From: Fimisoma sp964619315
GTDB taxonomy: Bacteria > Bacillota > Clostridia > Peptostreptococcales > Anaerovoracaceae
Length of the DNA stretch: 64,000 nucleotides
NCBI GenBank assembly: GCA_964619315.1
Contig: CAZUEH010000001.1
Span: 124,001-188,000, forward strand
Direction of reading: 5' to 3'
Made by a program: the position numbers and the translations under genes. Within the stretch, counting starts at the first letter, position 1, and the number at the start of each line of letters is the position of its first letter. This document shows, one piece after another, positions 18,305 to 27,649 of this stretch. Under the pieces are notes generated by a model. It did no database searches, was not told the origin of the DNA, and was given only the letters and a program-made list of their open reading frames with translations.

Positions 18305-19489
18305 TTACTCTAAATAATCCTTCAATTTTTTACTTCTACTAGGGTGACGCAATTTTCTAAGAGATTTTGCTTCTATCTGTCTTATTCGTTCTCTTGTAAC
18401 ATCAAATTCCTTACCAACTTCTTCAAGAGTTCTTGCTCTACCATCTTCAAGTCCAAATCTAAGCTTTAGTACCTTTTGTTCTCTTTCAGTTAAAGTGTCC
18501 AAAACTTCCACTAATTGCTCTTTGAGCATTGAAAATGCAGCTGCTTCTGCAGGTGCTGGAACGTCTTCATCTGGTATAAAGTCTCCCAAGTGGCTGTCCT
18601 CTTCCTCTCCTATTGGAGTTTCAAGAGATACTGGTTCTTGAGCTATTTTTTGTATTTCTCTTACTTTTTCAACTGTTATACCCATTTCCAAGCCGATTTC
18701 TTCAGGGCTAGGTTCTCTACCATAAGTCTGAAGAAGTTGACGAGATACTCTTATAAGTTTGTTTATAGTCTCAACCATATGTACAGGTATACGTATAGTT
18801 CTTGCTTGATCGGCAATAGATCTGGTTATTGCTTGTCTTATCCACCATGTAGCATATGTGGAAAATTTATATCCTTTAGTGTAATCAAATTTATCTACTG
18901 CTTTGATTAGTCCCAAATTTCCTTCTTGTATAAGGTCTAGGAAAAGCATTCCTCTTCCTACATAACGCTTTGCGATACTTACTACTAGTCTAAGGTTTGC
19001 TTCACAAAGACGCCCTTTAGCCTCTTCATCACCGTTTTCCATGCGCTTAGCAAGAGCTATTTCCTCTTCTGCGGAAAGCAATGGAACTTTGCCTATTTCT
19101 TTAAGATACATTCTTACTGGATCGTCTACAGCAATACCTTTTGGCATTGTCGCTTCCAAATCAGGTTCACTCGCTTCTTCTACAATAACTTTTGCTTCTT
19201 CAACTACACTAGGGTTTTCAGCAATAATTGTGTCGAAATCCTCTGGGTCAGTGTCAGAAACTATTTCAATGCCGCCAGACATTAAGACTTCATATAAGTC
19301 TTCCATCTGTGTTTTATCTAATTCGGTAGTATCAAAGATGTCTGCAATATCAGCATAGGTGAGTTGATTTTGCGAAGACTTACCTTTTTCGATTAGCAGC
19401 GCAAGTAACTCTTGTTTTTTGTCCTTCGCCTCAGTTGTTTCTTCAGTTTGAACAGTTTCTTGTTCCATATTGTTTTTTTCTATACTCAT
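18305..19489 (-). CDS. rpoD: Primary sigma factor (sigma A / sigma 70)
   Basis: 394 residues. The acidic region 1.1 spans about 20-95. Region 1.2 contains DPVRMYLKEIGKVPLLSAEEE. Region 2 shows RYVGRGMLFLDLIQEGNLGLI and the -10 recognition helix KFSTYATWWIRQAITRSIADQ. Region 3 follows, and region 4 ends with VTRERIRQIEAKSLRKLRHP for -35 recognition. This is the housekeeping sigma factor. Its start overlaps the dnaG stop by 4 bases, the normal primase-sigma operon order. Confidence 0.98.
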   Translation of the reverse strand: MSIEKNNMEQETVQTEETTEAKDKKQELLALLIEKGKSSQNQLTYADIADIFDTTELDKTQMEDLYEVLMSGGIEIVSDTDPEDFDTIIAENPSVVEEAKVIVEEASEPDLEATMPKGIAVDDPVRMYLKEIGKVPLLSAEEEIALAKRMENGDEEAKGRLCEANLRLVVSIAKRYVGRGMLFLDLIQEGNLGLIKAVDKFDYTKGYKFSTYATWWIRQAITRSIADQARTIRIPVHMVETINKLIRVSRQLLQTYGREPSPEEIGLEMGITVEKVREIQKIAQEPVSLETPIGEEEDSHLGDFIPDEDVPAPAEAAAFSMLKEQLVEVLDTLTEREQKVLKLRFGLEDGRARTLEEVGKEFDVTRERIRQIEAKSLRKLRHPSRSKKLKDYLE

Positions 19490-21249
19490 ATTCTTCCTCC
19501 ATGTGCTTCCATCTCTTTGCGAATTGCCATAAGTTGCTTGGTTAATCTATCCGAAGCCTCATGGTTTTCTTCTGCATCTGCCAATGACAGCATATCTATT
19601 ATATTTTTTTCTTTTCTCTCTAACTCTTTAAATTTCCACTTATGAATGCATTGTTCAAACACATCTTTTTCATTGCCTGCGATTATGATTTTTTCCATAG
19701 CCTCTTCTATCTTTTGGCTTTCTCCAGGTTCTAATGAATCCATGACTTGTCCTTTATGGAAATCACCGCTAAGTCCATAGAATTCAAAGGATAAGTTGAC
19801 AGCCTTACTTCCTAGTCCACTTTCAAACAGGTCTATATGAGGCAATAATTCTTCACAGAACTTCGGTTCCATGAATAGGCATTTTAGTACTGTCGCCTCA
19901 AGGGTTGAAATGTCGCCTACAAGGTCTGCACCTCGCTCCGGTCGTCTTTCCCGTTGTGGCACAAAAGCTCCCTCTTGTCTATTATTGCCCAGAAGTTCCA
20001 TTTTTATTGCGTTTTCTGAAATTCCAATATCTCTGGAAATCTTTTTTATATATATATCGCTTTCAATTGGACTTAAGTCAGATAAAATCGAAGAAATGTT
20101 TTTCATATAATCGAGTTTACCTTCTTCTGTTGTAATATCTAAGTCCTTTTTGGCTACTTCCAATTTGTAATTTATATAAGGCAGTGCATTGTCCACCAAT
20201 TTAAGAAAGGCCTCTCTGCCATTTTTCTTAATGTAGTCATCAGGATCTTTGCCATCAGTAATATGAAGAACCTTGACTTTGCAATTTTCGCCTTTTAATA
20301 CTTCAATTCCTCTAATAGCTGCCTTTTGGCCTGCCACATCTGCATCATATGATAAAATTATGTTCTTTGTATATCTGTTTATCAGCTTGGCTTGATTTTC
20401 AGTCAAGGCTGTACCTAATGATGCCGATACATTTCTAACACCACTCTGATATAGGGAAATTACATCCATATAGCCTTCAACAATTATGGCCATTCCTGCC
20501 TTGCCAATATCTTGCCTCGTCAAATTTAGAGCATACAGATTATTCTTCTTTTGAAAAACTCTGTTTTCTGGTGAGTTTAGATACTTAGGCATTGCCTCAC
20601 TTGTTAAAGCTCTCCCACCGAAACCTATGACCTTTCCACCAGTATTTATAATAGGAAATATTACTCTATTCCTAAATTTATCATAATACCTGTCATCTTT
20701 TTGGGAAAGCAGCCCAAGTTCTACCAACAGTTTTTCATCTACGCCTTTGTCCTTAAAATGCTTATAAAGGCTGTCCCAACTATCTTCTGCATAACCAATG
20801 CCAAATTGCTTAATAGTTTTATCTTCTATTCCCCGTTGCTGCATATATGTATACCCAGGATTTTTCTTTTCAGTCATGTTTTTATAGAAAAAACGTGCCG
20901 CTTCTCTATTTATTTCATAATATTTTTCTCTATCGTCTTTGTAGGTGTTCTTTTGGATAGCTATTCCATACTCATTAGCTAACTTCTCTACAGCTTCATT
21001 AAAATCCAAGTTGTAGTAACGTTTAACAAATGAAACTACATCTCCTGATGCTCCACATCCGCCAAAGCATGTGAATATTTGTTTTTGAGGAGACACAATA
21101 AAAGAAGGCGTCTTTTCATTATGGAAGGGACAGAGTCCCTTATAATTAGCTCCTGCGCGTTTAAGCTGCACGCATCGGCCTATGACGTCTACTATATCTA
21201 CACTATTTTTCAATTCTTCTACAGCATCTTTGCTAAATGAAAAACTCAT
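19486..21249 (-). CDS. dnaG: DNA primase
   Basis: 587 residues; makes RNA primers at the replication fork. The N-terminal zinc ribbon uses CPFH (about residue 41) and CFGGCGASGD. The catalytic Toprim core contains IVEGYMDVISLYQSG and LSYDADVAGQKAA with DGKDPDDYI, the metal-binding acids. A C-terminal helicase-interaction region follows (from about 450). It overlaps rpoD by 4 bases. Upstream is an AT-rich gap with no recognised signal. Confidence 0.97.
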   Translation of the reverse strand: MSFSFSKDAVEELKNSVDIVDVIGRCVQLKRAGANYKGLCPFHNEKTPSFIVSPQKQIFTCFGGCGASGDVVSFVKRYYNLDFNEAVEKLANEYGIAIQKNTYKDDREKYYEINREAARFFYKNMTEKKNPGYTYMQQRGIEDKTIKQFGIGYAEDSWDSLYKHFKDKGVDEKLLVELGLLSQKDDRYYDKFRNRVIFPIINTGGKVIGFGGRALTSEAMPKYLNSPENRVFQKKNNLYALNLTRQDIGKAGMAIIVEGYMDVISLYQSGVRNVSASLGTALTENQAKLINRYTKNIILSYDADVAGQKAAIRGIEVLKGENCKVKVLHITDGKDPDDYIKKNGREAFLKLVDNALPYINYKLEVAKKDLDITTEEGKLDYMKNISSILSDLSPIESDIYIKKISRDIGISENAIKMELLGNNRQEGAFVPQRERRPERGADLVGDISTLEATVLKCLFMEPKFCEELLPHIDLFESGLGSKAVNLSFEFYGLSGDFHKGQVMDSLEPGESQKIEEAMEKIIIAGNEKDVFEQCIHKWKFKELERKEKNIIDMLSLADAEENHEASDRLTKQLMAIRKEMEAHGGRI

Positions 21250-21381
21250 CTCTCACTCCAAAAACATTATTATATGTTCTTATACGCAAAAAATGAGCTA
21301 TTTCCTTTTTTTATTTTTATTTTTTTATATTTTTTAGCAAATTTTACCCTGTTTTATGTCTTTTGGGATATTATTCTTCGT

Positions 21382-22392
21382 TTATTTCCAGCTTTGAGGA
21401 ATAAATAGGTCTGTGTATGTGCTTAGGGCAAAACGATCAGTCATCCCAGCTATATAATCCTTAACTGCTTCATTGACACCATCTTTTGCCGCTATTTTTC
21501 TTAAATCTTCCGGCAACTTCTCAGGGTTTTCAAAGAAGTACTTGTATAACGAAGTTATTACAATTTCAACTTTAGATAGGTCTTCTTCCCTCTTAACCTT
21601 GCTGCTTTTATATACATTGCTAAACATAAAAGTTCTAAGCATATTCAGTTCTTCTTTAAACTCAGGACTCTGAGTTATTTCTTCTTTGCCATCACTATTT
21701 GTAATTACATCTACAACCATTCTATTTATTCGCTCTCTATGGCTATATCCGAAAACTTCAAGTGCAGACTTAGGTATTTCTTCTAGTGAAATCACTCCAC
21801 TTCTCAAAGCGTCATCTATGTCGTGGTTTATATAAGCAATTCTATCGCTTATCTTTACTATCTGTCCTTCTAAAGTAAAAGGCTTATTTGAACCAGTATG
21901 GTTAACTATTCCATCTCTAACTTCAGCAGTTAAATTCATATTGTAACGAGATGCAGTTGATTCTAAAACATCCGCTACTCTTAAGCTTTGTTCATTGTGG
22001 TGAAATCCGCCTGGATGAACTGCGTTAAGCACATCTTCCCCATTATGTCCAAATGGTGTATGTCCTAAATCGTGGCCTAGAGCAATTGCTTCTGTTAGGT
22101 CTTCGTTTAGATTCAGCGCTCTTGATATTGTCCTTGCAACCTGTGACACTTCTATTGTATGAGTAAGTCTAGTTCTAAAATGATCACCCTCTGGTGCCAA
22201 AAAAACTTGAGTCTTATGCATCAATCGCCTAAAGGCCTTTGAGTGTATTATTCTATCCCTATCTCTTTGAAACTCGGTTCTAAGGTCACATTTTTTCTCT
22301 GGAATGGCTCTACCTTTTGAGTCTTCACTTTTAGTTGCAAGAGGCGAAAGGATTTCTCTTTCTCTTTTTTCTAATTCTTCCCTACTATACAT
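21382..22392 (-). CDS. dgt: dGTPase-like HD-domain triphosphohydrolase
   Basis: 336 residues. The HD metal site is visible: RLTHTIEVSQVARTI (first His), ALGHDLGHTPFGHNGE (HD pair) and a later Asp in KISDRIAYINHDIDD. The N-terminus includes FQRDRDRIIHSKAFRRLMHKTQVF, typical of the short type-2 dGTPase subfamily. These hydrolyse dGTP or other dNTPs to the nucleoside and tripolyphosphate. It is followed 17 bases later by dut, another nucleotide-pool enzyme. The exact dNTP preference cannot be read from sequence. Confidence 0.92.
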   Translation of the reverse strand: MYSREELEKREREILSPLATKSEDSKGRAIPEKKCDLRTEFQRDRDRIIHSKAFRRLMHKTQVFLAPEGDHFRTRLTHTIEVSQVARTISRALNLNEDLTEAIALGHDLGHTPFGHNGEDVLNAVHPGGFHHNEQSLRVADVLESTASRYNMNLTAEVRDGIVNHTGSNKPFTLEGQIVKISDRIAYINHDIDDALRSGVISLEEIPKSALEVFGYSHRERINRMVVDVITNSDGKEEITQSPEFKEELNMLRTFMFSNVYKSSKVKREEDLSKVEIVITSLYKYFFENPEKLPEDLRKIAAKDGVNEAVKDYIAGMTDRFALSTYTDLFIPQSWK

Positions 22393-22409
22393 GTGCTACC
22401 CCCTATAAG

Positions 22410-22844
22410 TTATTTTATGCCCGTATGTCCAAAACCACCAGCACCTCTATCGGTTTCTTCAAGTTTATTGGTTATCTCGAACTGTGCTTTCACATAGCTT
22501 GAAAATACAACTTGGGCTATTCTGTCTCCATTGTTAATTGTATAAGGTTTATCACTAAAGTTTATGAGTGGCACATTCCACTCTCCTCTATAGTCACTAT
22601 CTACCGTTCCTACGCCGTTTACAAGGCCAATGCCGTGTTTTATTGACAGTCCTGACCTTGCTCTTACCTGAGCTTCTATTCCTTCTGGAAGCTCTACAAA
22701 GAGGCCTGTGGGAACAAGTCTTCTCTCTCCTGGCATCAAAGTTATTGGTTCACTTATATATGCTCTAAGATCAGCTCCTGCTGAGCCTGTAGTTTCATAT
22801 GTAGGTATCTCTCCACTTTTGCTAACTATTTTAATTTCAGCCAT
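22410..22844 (-). CDS. dut: dUTP diphosphatase
   Basis: 144 residues, trimeric dUTPase. Conserved motifs are in order: motif 1 GSAGADLRA, motif 2 RSGLSIKHGI, motif 3 GVGTVDSDYRGEW, motif 4 NNGDRIAQVVF and motif 5 RGAGGFGHTG at the C-terminus. It cleaves dUTP to dUMP, keeping uracil out of DNA and feeding thymidylate synthesis. It lies between the M16 protease gene and dgt on the same strand. Confidence 0.97.
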   Translation of the reverse strand: MAEIKIVSKSGEIPTYETTGSAGADLRAYISEPITLMPGERRLVPTGLFVELPEGIEAQVRARSGLSIKHGIGLVNGVGTVDSDYRGEWNVPLINFSDKPYTINNGDRIAQVVFSSYVKAQFEITNKLEETDRGAGGFGHTGIK

Positions 22845-22858
22845 TTTGAAACTCTCCC

Positions 22859-24115
22859 TTATGATCTAATTAGTTGCTTAAGGTTTACTTTTTTATCAGT
22901 CAAACATACAGCACAATAGTTGTTTGTATCACATATTATTGGCTTTATTTTTTCTATATCTTCCACCGAAACGCTATCAATTCCTGATAAAACTTCTTCA
23001 GCATCATAAACCTTTCCTAACAAAAGCAGATTCTTGCCGATAGAAAACATACGGCTAGCTACATTCTCTTGTCCAAATATGTAATTGCTCTTGAGCTGTT
23101 CCTTAGACATAGAAATTTCTTCTTCTGTAAGACCATTATTTGATAATATATCAAGTTCTTCCTTGATACCATCAATCGCAGCCTTTATCTTATCGTGACT
23201 AACGCCAGCATAAATATTGTAATACCCACTGTCACAAAAAGAGCTGTTCATAGAGTAAACGCTATATGCTAAGCCTTTTTCTTCCCTAATGTTTTGAAAA
23301 AATCTAGAACTCATGCTACCGCCCATTACATTGTTCATTACAGAAAATGCATAGTATCTAGGATCATCAAGGCTAACGCTTCTAGTCGCCATACAAAGAT
23401 GTGATTGTTGTATATCCTTAGTGATAACCTTAGTCCTTGGCACATATGGAGCTGATTCTTTAGCCTGCTTTACTTTTGTTGACTTTAGCTTATCAAATTT
23501 GTCTGAAAGATATGCACACATATCATCTTCATCAAAGTTTCCTGCAATACTTACCACTATTGAGTCGTGAGTATACGCGTTGTCCTTATATTCTGTAATC
23601 ACATTACGAGTGATTCTGTTCAATGATGTCTGAGTTCCTATTATAGAATTGCCTAATGGTGTGTCCTTGAAAACAAGCTCAGTAACTGTATCATGGGCCA
23701 AATCATCAGGTTGATCCTGTGTCATTTTTATTTCTTCGCAAATAACCTTTCTTTCTTTGGTCATTTCTTTGCTATCAAAAACTGCATTGTTTACCATATC
23801 CAAGATAACCTCCGCTCCATCCTTTAAGTTGGTGCTTATGGTTTTAACATAGTAACATGTAGCTTCTTTGCCAGTAAAAGCATTCATTTGTCCGCCGATT
23901 TTATCTACATCCTCTGCAATTTGTCTCGCATTTCTCTTCTCGGTTCCCTTGAACATCATGTGCTCTATAAAGTGAGAAATACCTGCAACTTGAGTATTTT
24001 CATCTACTGCACCGTTTTTTACCCATATACCTATTGCAGCTGATTTGACATGAGGAATTTTCTCCATGACAACCCTTACACCGCAATCTAATTTTCTTAT
24101 CTCAACATTCCCCAT
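22859..24115 (-). CDS. M16-family zinc peptidase (YmxG/MlpA-like)
   Basis: 418 residues. The inverted zinc motif HFIEHMMFKGT (about residues 47-57) is followed by an ENAYT-like segment (about 120-135), the full active-site set of pitrilysin-type peptidases. The C-terminal half (GGSMSSRFFQNIREEKGLAYSVYS) is the second M16 domain with the R/Y pair. No signal peptide is present, so it acts in the cytosol like YmxG. It is the first gene before dut and dgt; the spacing of 14 bases suggests cotranscription. Confidence 0.93.
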   Translation of the reverse strand: MGNVEIRKLDCGVRVVMEKIPHVKSAAIGIWVKNGAVDENTQVAGISHFIEHMMFKGTEKRNARQIAEDVDKIGGQMNAFTGKEATCYYVKTISTNLKDGAEVILDMVNNAVFDSKEMTKERKVICEEIKMTQDQPDDLAHDTVTELVFKDTPLGNSIIGTQTSLNRITRNVITEYKDNAYTHDSIVVSIAGNFDEDDMCAYLSDKFDKLKSTKVKQAKESAPYVPRTKVITKDIQQSHLCMATRSVSLDDPRYYAFSVMNNVMGGSMSSRFFQNIREEKGLAYSVYSMNSSFCDSGYYNIYAGVSHDKIKAAIDGIKEELDILSNNGLTEEEISMSKEQLKSNYIFGQENVASRMFSIGKNLLLLGKVYDAEEVLSGIDSVSVEDIEKIKPIICDTNNYCAVCLTDKKVNLKQLIRS

Positions 24116-24183
24116 TTTGTTTCCTCCAAAGTTAAACTAGTTCTAATATTTATAATAACATATTTTGTCGTTTTTTGCTTTAA

Positions 24184-26124
24184 TTACAAAGCTCCTGCTT
24201 CTTTCATAATTCTTTTAATTATGATTTCTGTGTTCATTTTGTAAGCTCTAAATGGCTGGTCTTTTTCTCTTTCTGGGTTCCAATATGCTTTTTGATGTTC
24301 TTGGAAAATTTCATCGAGGCTAAGCCCTTTTTCTATGAAACCTTTTATCATATCTCTTTCTTTTTCTGCCGTCTCGATATAGATGTCAAAATATTTGTCA
24401 TTAAATTCTTTTGAAAGGATTCCATAGTGAGGAACTAGAATATACTCAAAAGGCATAAGTTTTAAAAAAGTCGCTGCTTCTAAACTGTCCTCAAAACTTT
24501 TAAGAACTGAAGTCCTAAGTTTGCCGTCTCTTGAAATAACTCCAGTTGATTCACTTGCCAGAATCACGCCTTGAGGTTTAAGCAAATATGAAATAGAACA
24601 ATCGGTATGTCCTTTAGTTTCAAAAGCCAATAACTTTTCTTCCCCTAAGTCTAAAATATCCCCATTGTCTAAAATCTTATCAATGCGAAGTCCGTCTACA
24701 ACAACCTGCTCTGGGTCACGGCCATAATGCTCTGCACCAGTCTTGCCCATCGAAAATATCATATCCACTGCGCTTTGGCGGTTGAATATTTCTGCGGCTT
24801 TTTTGCCTCCGCAAACTGTAACATTTGGCCGTCTTCTAATGACATATGGCAATGCTCCTATATGATCATAATGGGTATGTGAAAGAATTACATAATCTAA
24901 CGTTCTCTCTCCCAACGCATGTTCAATATTCTCAATTAATTCTTGGCTAAAACAAGCCATTCCGCAGTCATGCAAAACTGTTTTTTCTTTGCCTATAATA
25001 AGTACTGCATCTCCACCAGGTCCGCCTGTAACCTTTACTAACGGTTCTGGGAAAGGCCCTACATTCATAACTTCCATACTGGCTCTCCTAATTCTAATAA
25101 AATTACAAAAAATCATAATTACTATAACTATACCCACATAACCCATGATTGGTGACAGGTATTTGATTATATTTTTAAACCCAACAAGCCCTAACAAAAA
25201 TGCCAAAGCCGCAGCTCCTACAATAATTTTATTCTTGTTAGGTCCATTTTTTATTTTAGTAGTAAATCCATAAAAATTGCTGGTGGCTGCAGAATATATA
25301 GCAAAGAAAAGTATAATGGTATATAAAATCCCCATTATATTTGATATTTTGCCAGCATATCCCAATACAGGCATATCCATAGCCTCTGAAAACGCCGGGT
25401 CACATTGCACTGTAATCAATATTAACATGGCTAGCATTCCGAGGAATACCCCACCCATAGTATTTCCAATTATTGCAGTCTTTTTATTGTCCGCTTTTAT
25501 TGTTGCTGTAGCAACTATGGCAATTAAAGCCATTACATTGTAGGCAGTGTATAAAATCGCCGCAAGCATCCAATTTGATGCTACTGGAGAGCTGTCTACA
25601 GAAACAACGGAGGTTGAAGGTTCCTTACTCATAGCAATAACTGCTATACATGTACCAACCATTGCTACACATAATACTGGCATTATGTACCCAAATACTT
25701 TGGAAACTCTTTCAAAGTCTCCTAATACTGTAGCAACTACTAATATTGTTATTAGGGCGCCTCCTATGGCATAGTTCAACCCGAATTGTTGATGAACTAA
25801 TGCGCCTCCTGCTGCTGTCATTATTACCATTACAGTTGCAAGGCTAAACGCCATAAGATATCCTACGGCAGCTCTGAGCTTTTCATTATTTCCAGGCACT
25901 ATTATGCTACCCATGTCGTTGGTCTGTAGCTTTCTAGCTATATAACTTACTACTTGTCCTACAACCATAAAAATAAGAGCAAATATTAATGCTCCTATTT
26001 TTCCCTTATCTCCGAATACTCCAAAAAACTGCCATGTTTCTCTTCCGGAAGCAAATCCAGCTCCCATTATGGCACCTATATACATTACTGCTACATTTAG
26101 AGATGTTAACTTACGCTCCCTCAT
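24184..26124 (-). CDS. YkvI-like transporter fused to a metallo-beta-lactamase hydrolase
   Basis: 646 residues. Residues 1-345 form about ten membrane helices and begin VAVMYIGAIMGAGFASGRE, as in YkvI-type amino-acid-transporter-like proteins. Residues 350-646 are a metallo-beta-lactamase-fold hydrolase with HTHYDHIGAL (zinc ligands), then GHTDCSISYLL and, near the end, VPHYGIL. The frame is continuous, but M350 (ATG at 25077) is preceded by AGGAG with an ideal 7-base spacer, so the hydrolase may also be made separately. It may be two formerly separate genes that lost the stop between them. The start overlaps rarD by 14 bases. Substrates are unknown. Confidence 0.8.
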   Translation of the reverse strand: MRERKLTSLNVAVMYIGAIMGAGFASGRETWQFFGVFGDKGKIGALIFALIFMVVGQVVSYIARKLQTNDMGSIIVPGNNEKLRAAVGYLMAFSLATVMVIMTAAGGALVHQQFGLNYAIGGALITILVVATVLGDFERVSKVFGYIMPVLCVAMVGTCIAVIAMSKEPSTSVVSVDSSPVASNWMLAAILYTAYNVMALIAIVATATIKADNKKTAIIGNTMGGVFLGMLAMLILITVQCDPAFSEAMDMPVLGYAGKISNIMGILYTIILFFAIYSAATSNFYGFTTKIKNGPNKNKIIVGAAALAFLLGLVGFKNIIKYLSPIMGYVGIVIVIMIFCNFIRIRRASMEVMNVGPFPEPLVKVTGGPGGDAVLIIGKEKTVLHDCGMACFSQELIENIEHALGERTLDYVILSHTHYDHIGALPYVIRRRPNVTVCGGKKAAEIFNRQSAVDMIFSMGKTGAEHYGRDPEQVVVDGLRIDKILDNGDILDLGEEKLLAFETKGHTDCSISYLLKPQGVILASESTGVISRDGKLRTSVLKSFEDSLEAATFLKLMPFEYILVPHYGILSKEFNDKYFDIYIETAEKERDMIKGFIEKGLSLDEIFQEHQKAYWNPEREKDQPFRAYKMNTEIIIKRIMKEAGAL

Positions 26125-27052
26125 GCTGTGATTCTCTCCTAATACTCTTTACTTCTGTGTATTCACCATAACTGAAGAAAATCAATCCTATCCATATAAT
26201 GGCAAATGCTATTAACTGGACCTTTTCAAAAGGTTCATCGAATACAAATATTCCTATAAACAAAGTGAGCGTTGGGGAAATGTATTCTAAAAGCCCTAAC
26301 ACAAATAGGTTTAGCTTGTTAGCAGCGTTCGCAAACAAGCCTAGAGGGAATGCTGTAAATAGACCACAAAGCATCAACAGTGCAAACTTATGTGGTTCTC
26401 CTACTGCAATCGCACCTTGTCCTGTTACTTCCAAATATATAACTACGCCTAAAGCTATAGGCATTAAAAAAACAGTCTCATATAGTAGTGATAAGATTGG
26501 AGGCATTGTAAAATTCTTTTTTATTGCCGCATAAACTGCAAATGTTAAAGCTAAGCTGATAGCAATTAGTGGCACCTCTCCAAAGTAGATAATAACTGCC
26601 AATACTCCAATAGCCGCTAAGCAAAAAGCGATTATTTTGTATTTGCTAAGTTTATCTTTAAATATCACGATCCCAATAACACATACTGCTAAAGGCTCTA
26701 TATAATATCCTATGCAAGTTTGAATTACAAAATTTGCATTTACTGCCCATATATAAATCGACCAGTTAGCAGTTATAAGGATTCCAGCAAAAACATATCT
26801 AAGTACAACTTTTTTGTCCTTTAGTGGTTCTAATATGGTTTTTTTGTCATATAAATACAAAGCTCCAATTAGACACGCAACTGCAACAAGTACTATTCTA
26901 TAGAAAATTATAACGGATGAATCTATCGGTCTAAGCCAATGCCAATATATTGGCATAATTCCCCACCATACGCTTGATATTATGGCAGAGGATACTCCTT
27001 GTTTGTAGGACTTTCTTTGATCTGTAATTGAATTCTTGTTGATCTTATTAAT
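26111..27052 (-). CDS. rarD: RarD/EamA-family transporter with an apparent AUU start
   Basis: 313 residues if started at AUU (27052). RarD proteins begin with a helix like QGVLLALxAYxxWG; here QGVSSAIISSVWWGIMPIYW is encoded upstream of the first ATG (26956), so the ATG would remove half of the first helix. Between the in-frame stop at 27062 and that ATG there is no ATG, GTG or TTG. AGGAGG (27058-27063) stands five bases before AUU. About ten membrane helices follow, including YRIVLVAVACL and the EamA repeat ending FVFDEPFEKVQLIAFAIIWIGLIFFS. Substrate unknown (the family includes the chloramphenicol-sensitivity protein). It overlaps the next gene by 14 bases. Confidence 0.85.
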   Translation of the reverse strand: MNKINKNSITDQRKSYKQGVSSAIISSVWWGIMPIYWHWLRPIDSSVIIFYRIVLVAVACLIGALYLYDKKTILEPLKDKKVVLRYVFAGILITANWSIYIWAVNANFVIQTCIGYYIEPLAVCVIGIVIFKDKLSKYKIIAFCLAAIGVLAVIIYFGEVPLIAISLALTFAVYAAIKKNFTMPPILSLLYETVFLMPIALGVVIYLEVTGQGAIAVGEPHKFALLMLCGLFTAFPLGLFANAANKLNLFVLGLLEYISPTLTLFIGIFVFDEPFEKVQLIAFAIIWIGLIFFSYGEYTEVKSIRRESQHEGA

Positions 27053-27090
27053 TTTTGCCTCCTATATCGTCTATCGTCTTATTAAATGTT

Positions 27091-27636
27091 TTAATTTTCT
27101 TCTTCGTCTTCTTCTGCAGATATTACATCTCCAAAGGACATAATGTACTCATCTAAGGGATAGTCACTACACAAACTGAAATCATAAAAATATCCTGGGC
27201 CTTCTATTTTTTCAAGTCTTGCAAATACCAACGCATCTCTTAGAGAATATGTTTCTTCTGCATTGGTCAAAATTGATTGACATATAACCTGAGAATCCGA
27301 AGAATACCATATGCGGAATTTGTTCATTTCTTCCGCCAAGTTTCCTAATATATTTTCATCATCACTGTTACGAGCAAGTCCCATAAGAGCAAGACGTATC
27401 TTGTCGATTAGTAAGAAGAAGTCTGCATCGTCTCCCGGAAGGAATTCTAACACTTCTTCAAAATAATTATTGATAAGTAGCACTAAGCTATCTTTGTCTA
27501 CATCTTTTAGCAATGTCCATATTTCATCAAAGGAAATATGATCTTCACATTCAAGTAGTGCGGCTATGTTCTCAAAATATTCAAAATCCTGAGGCCCTTC
27601 TATGTCTAAAAGTTTATAAAGCTTTTCTCTATCCAT
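27091..27636 (-). CDS. Acidic hypothetical protein
   Basis: 181 residues, no membrane segment and no motif I recognise. It is strongly acidic (ends SAEEDEEEN) and helical in appearance, for example SLVLLINNYFEEVLEFLPGDDADFFLLIDKIRLALMG in the first half. The ATG at 27636 (MDREKLYK) has GAGGAGA upstream; the frame stays open eight codons further, but that overlaps murI. It lies 13 bases downstream of murI and upstream of rarD, so it is probably in the same operon. Confidence 0.7.
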   Translation of the reverse strand: MDREKLYKLLDIEGPQDFEYFENIAALLECEDHISFDEIWTLLKDVDKDSLVLLINNYFEEVLEFLPGDDADFFLLIDKIRLALMGLARNSDDENILGNLAEEMNKFRIWYSSDSQVICQSILTNAEETYSLRDALVFARLEKIEGPGYFYDFSLCSDYPLDEYIMSFGDVISAEEDEEEN

Positions 27637-27649
27637 TTTTTCTCCTCTT

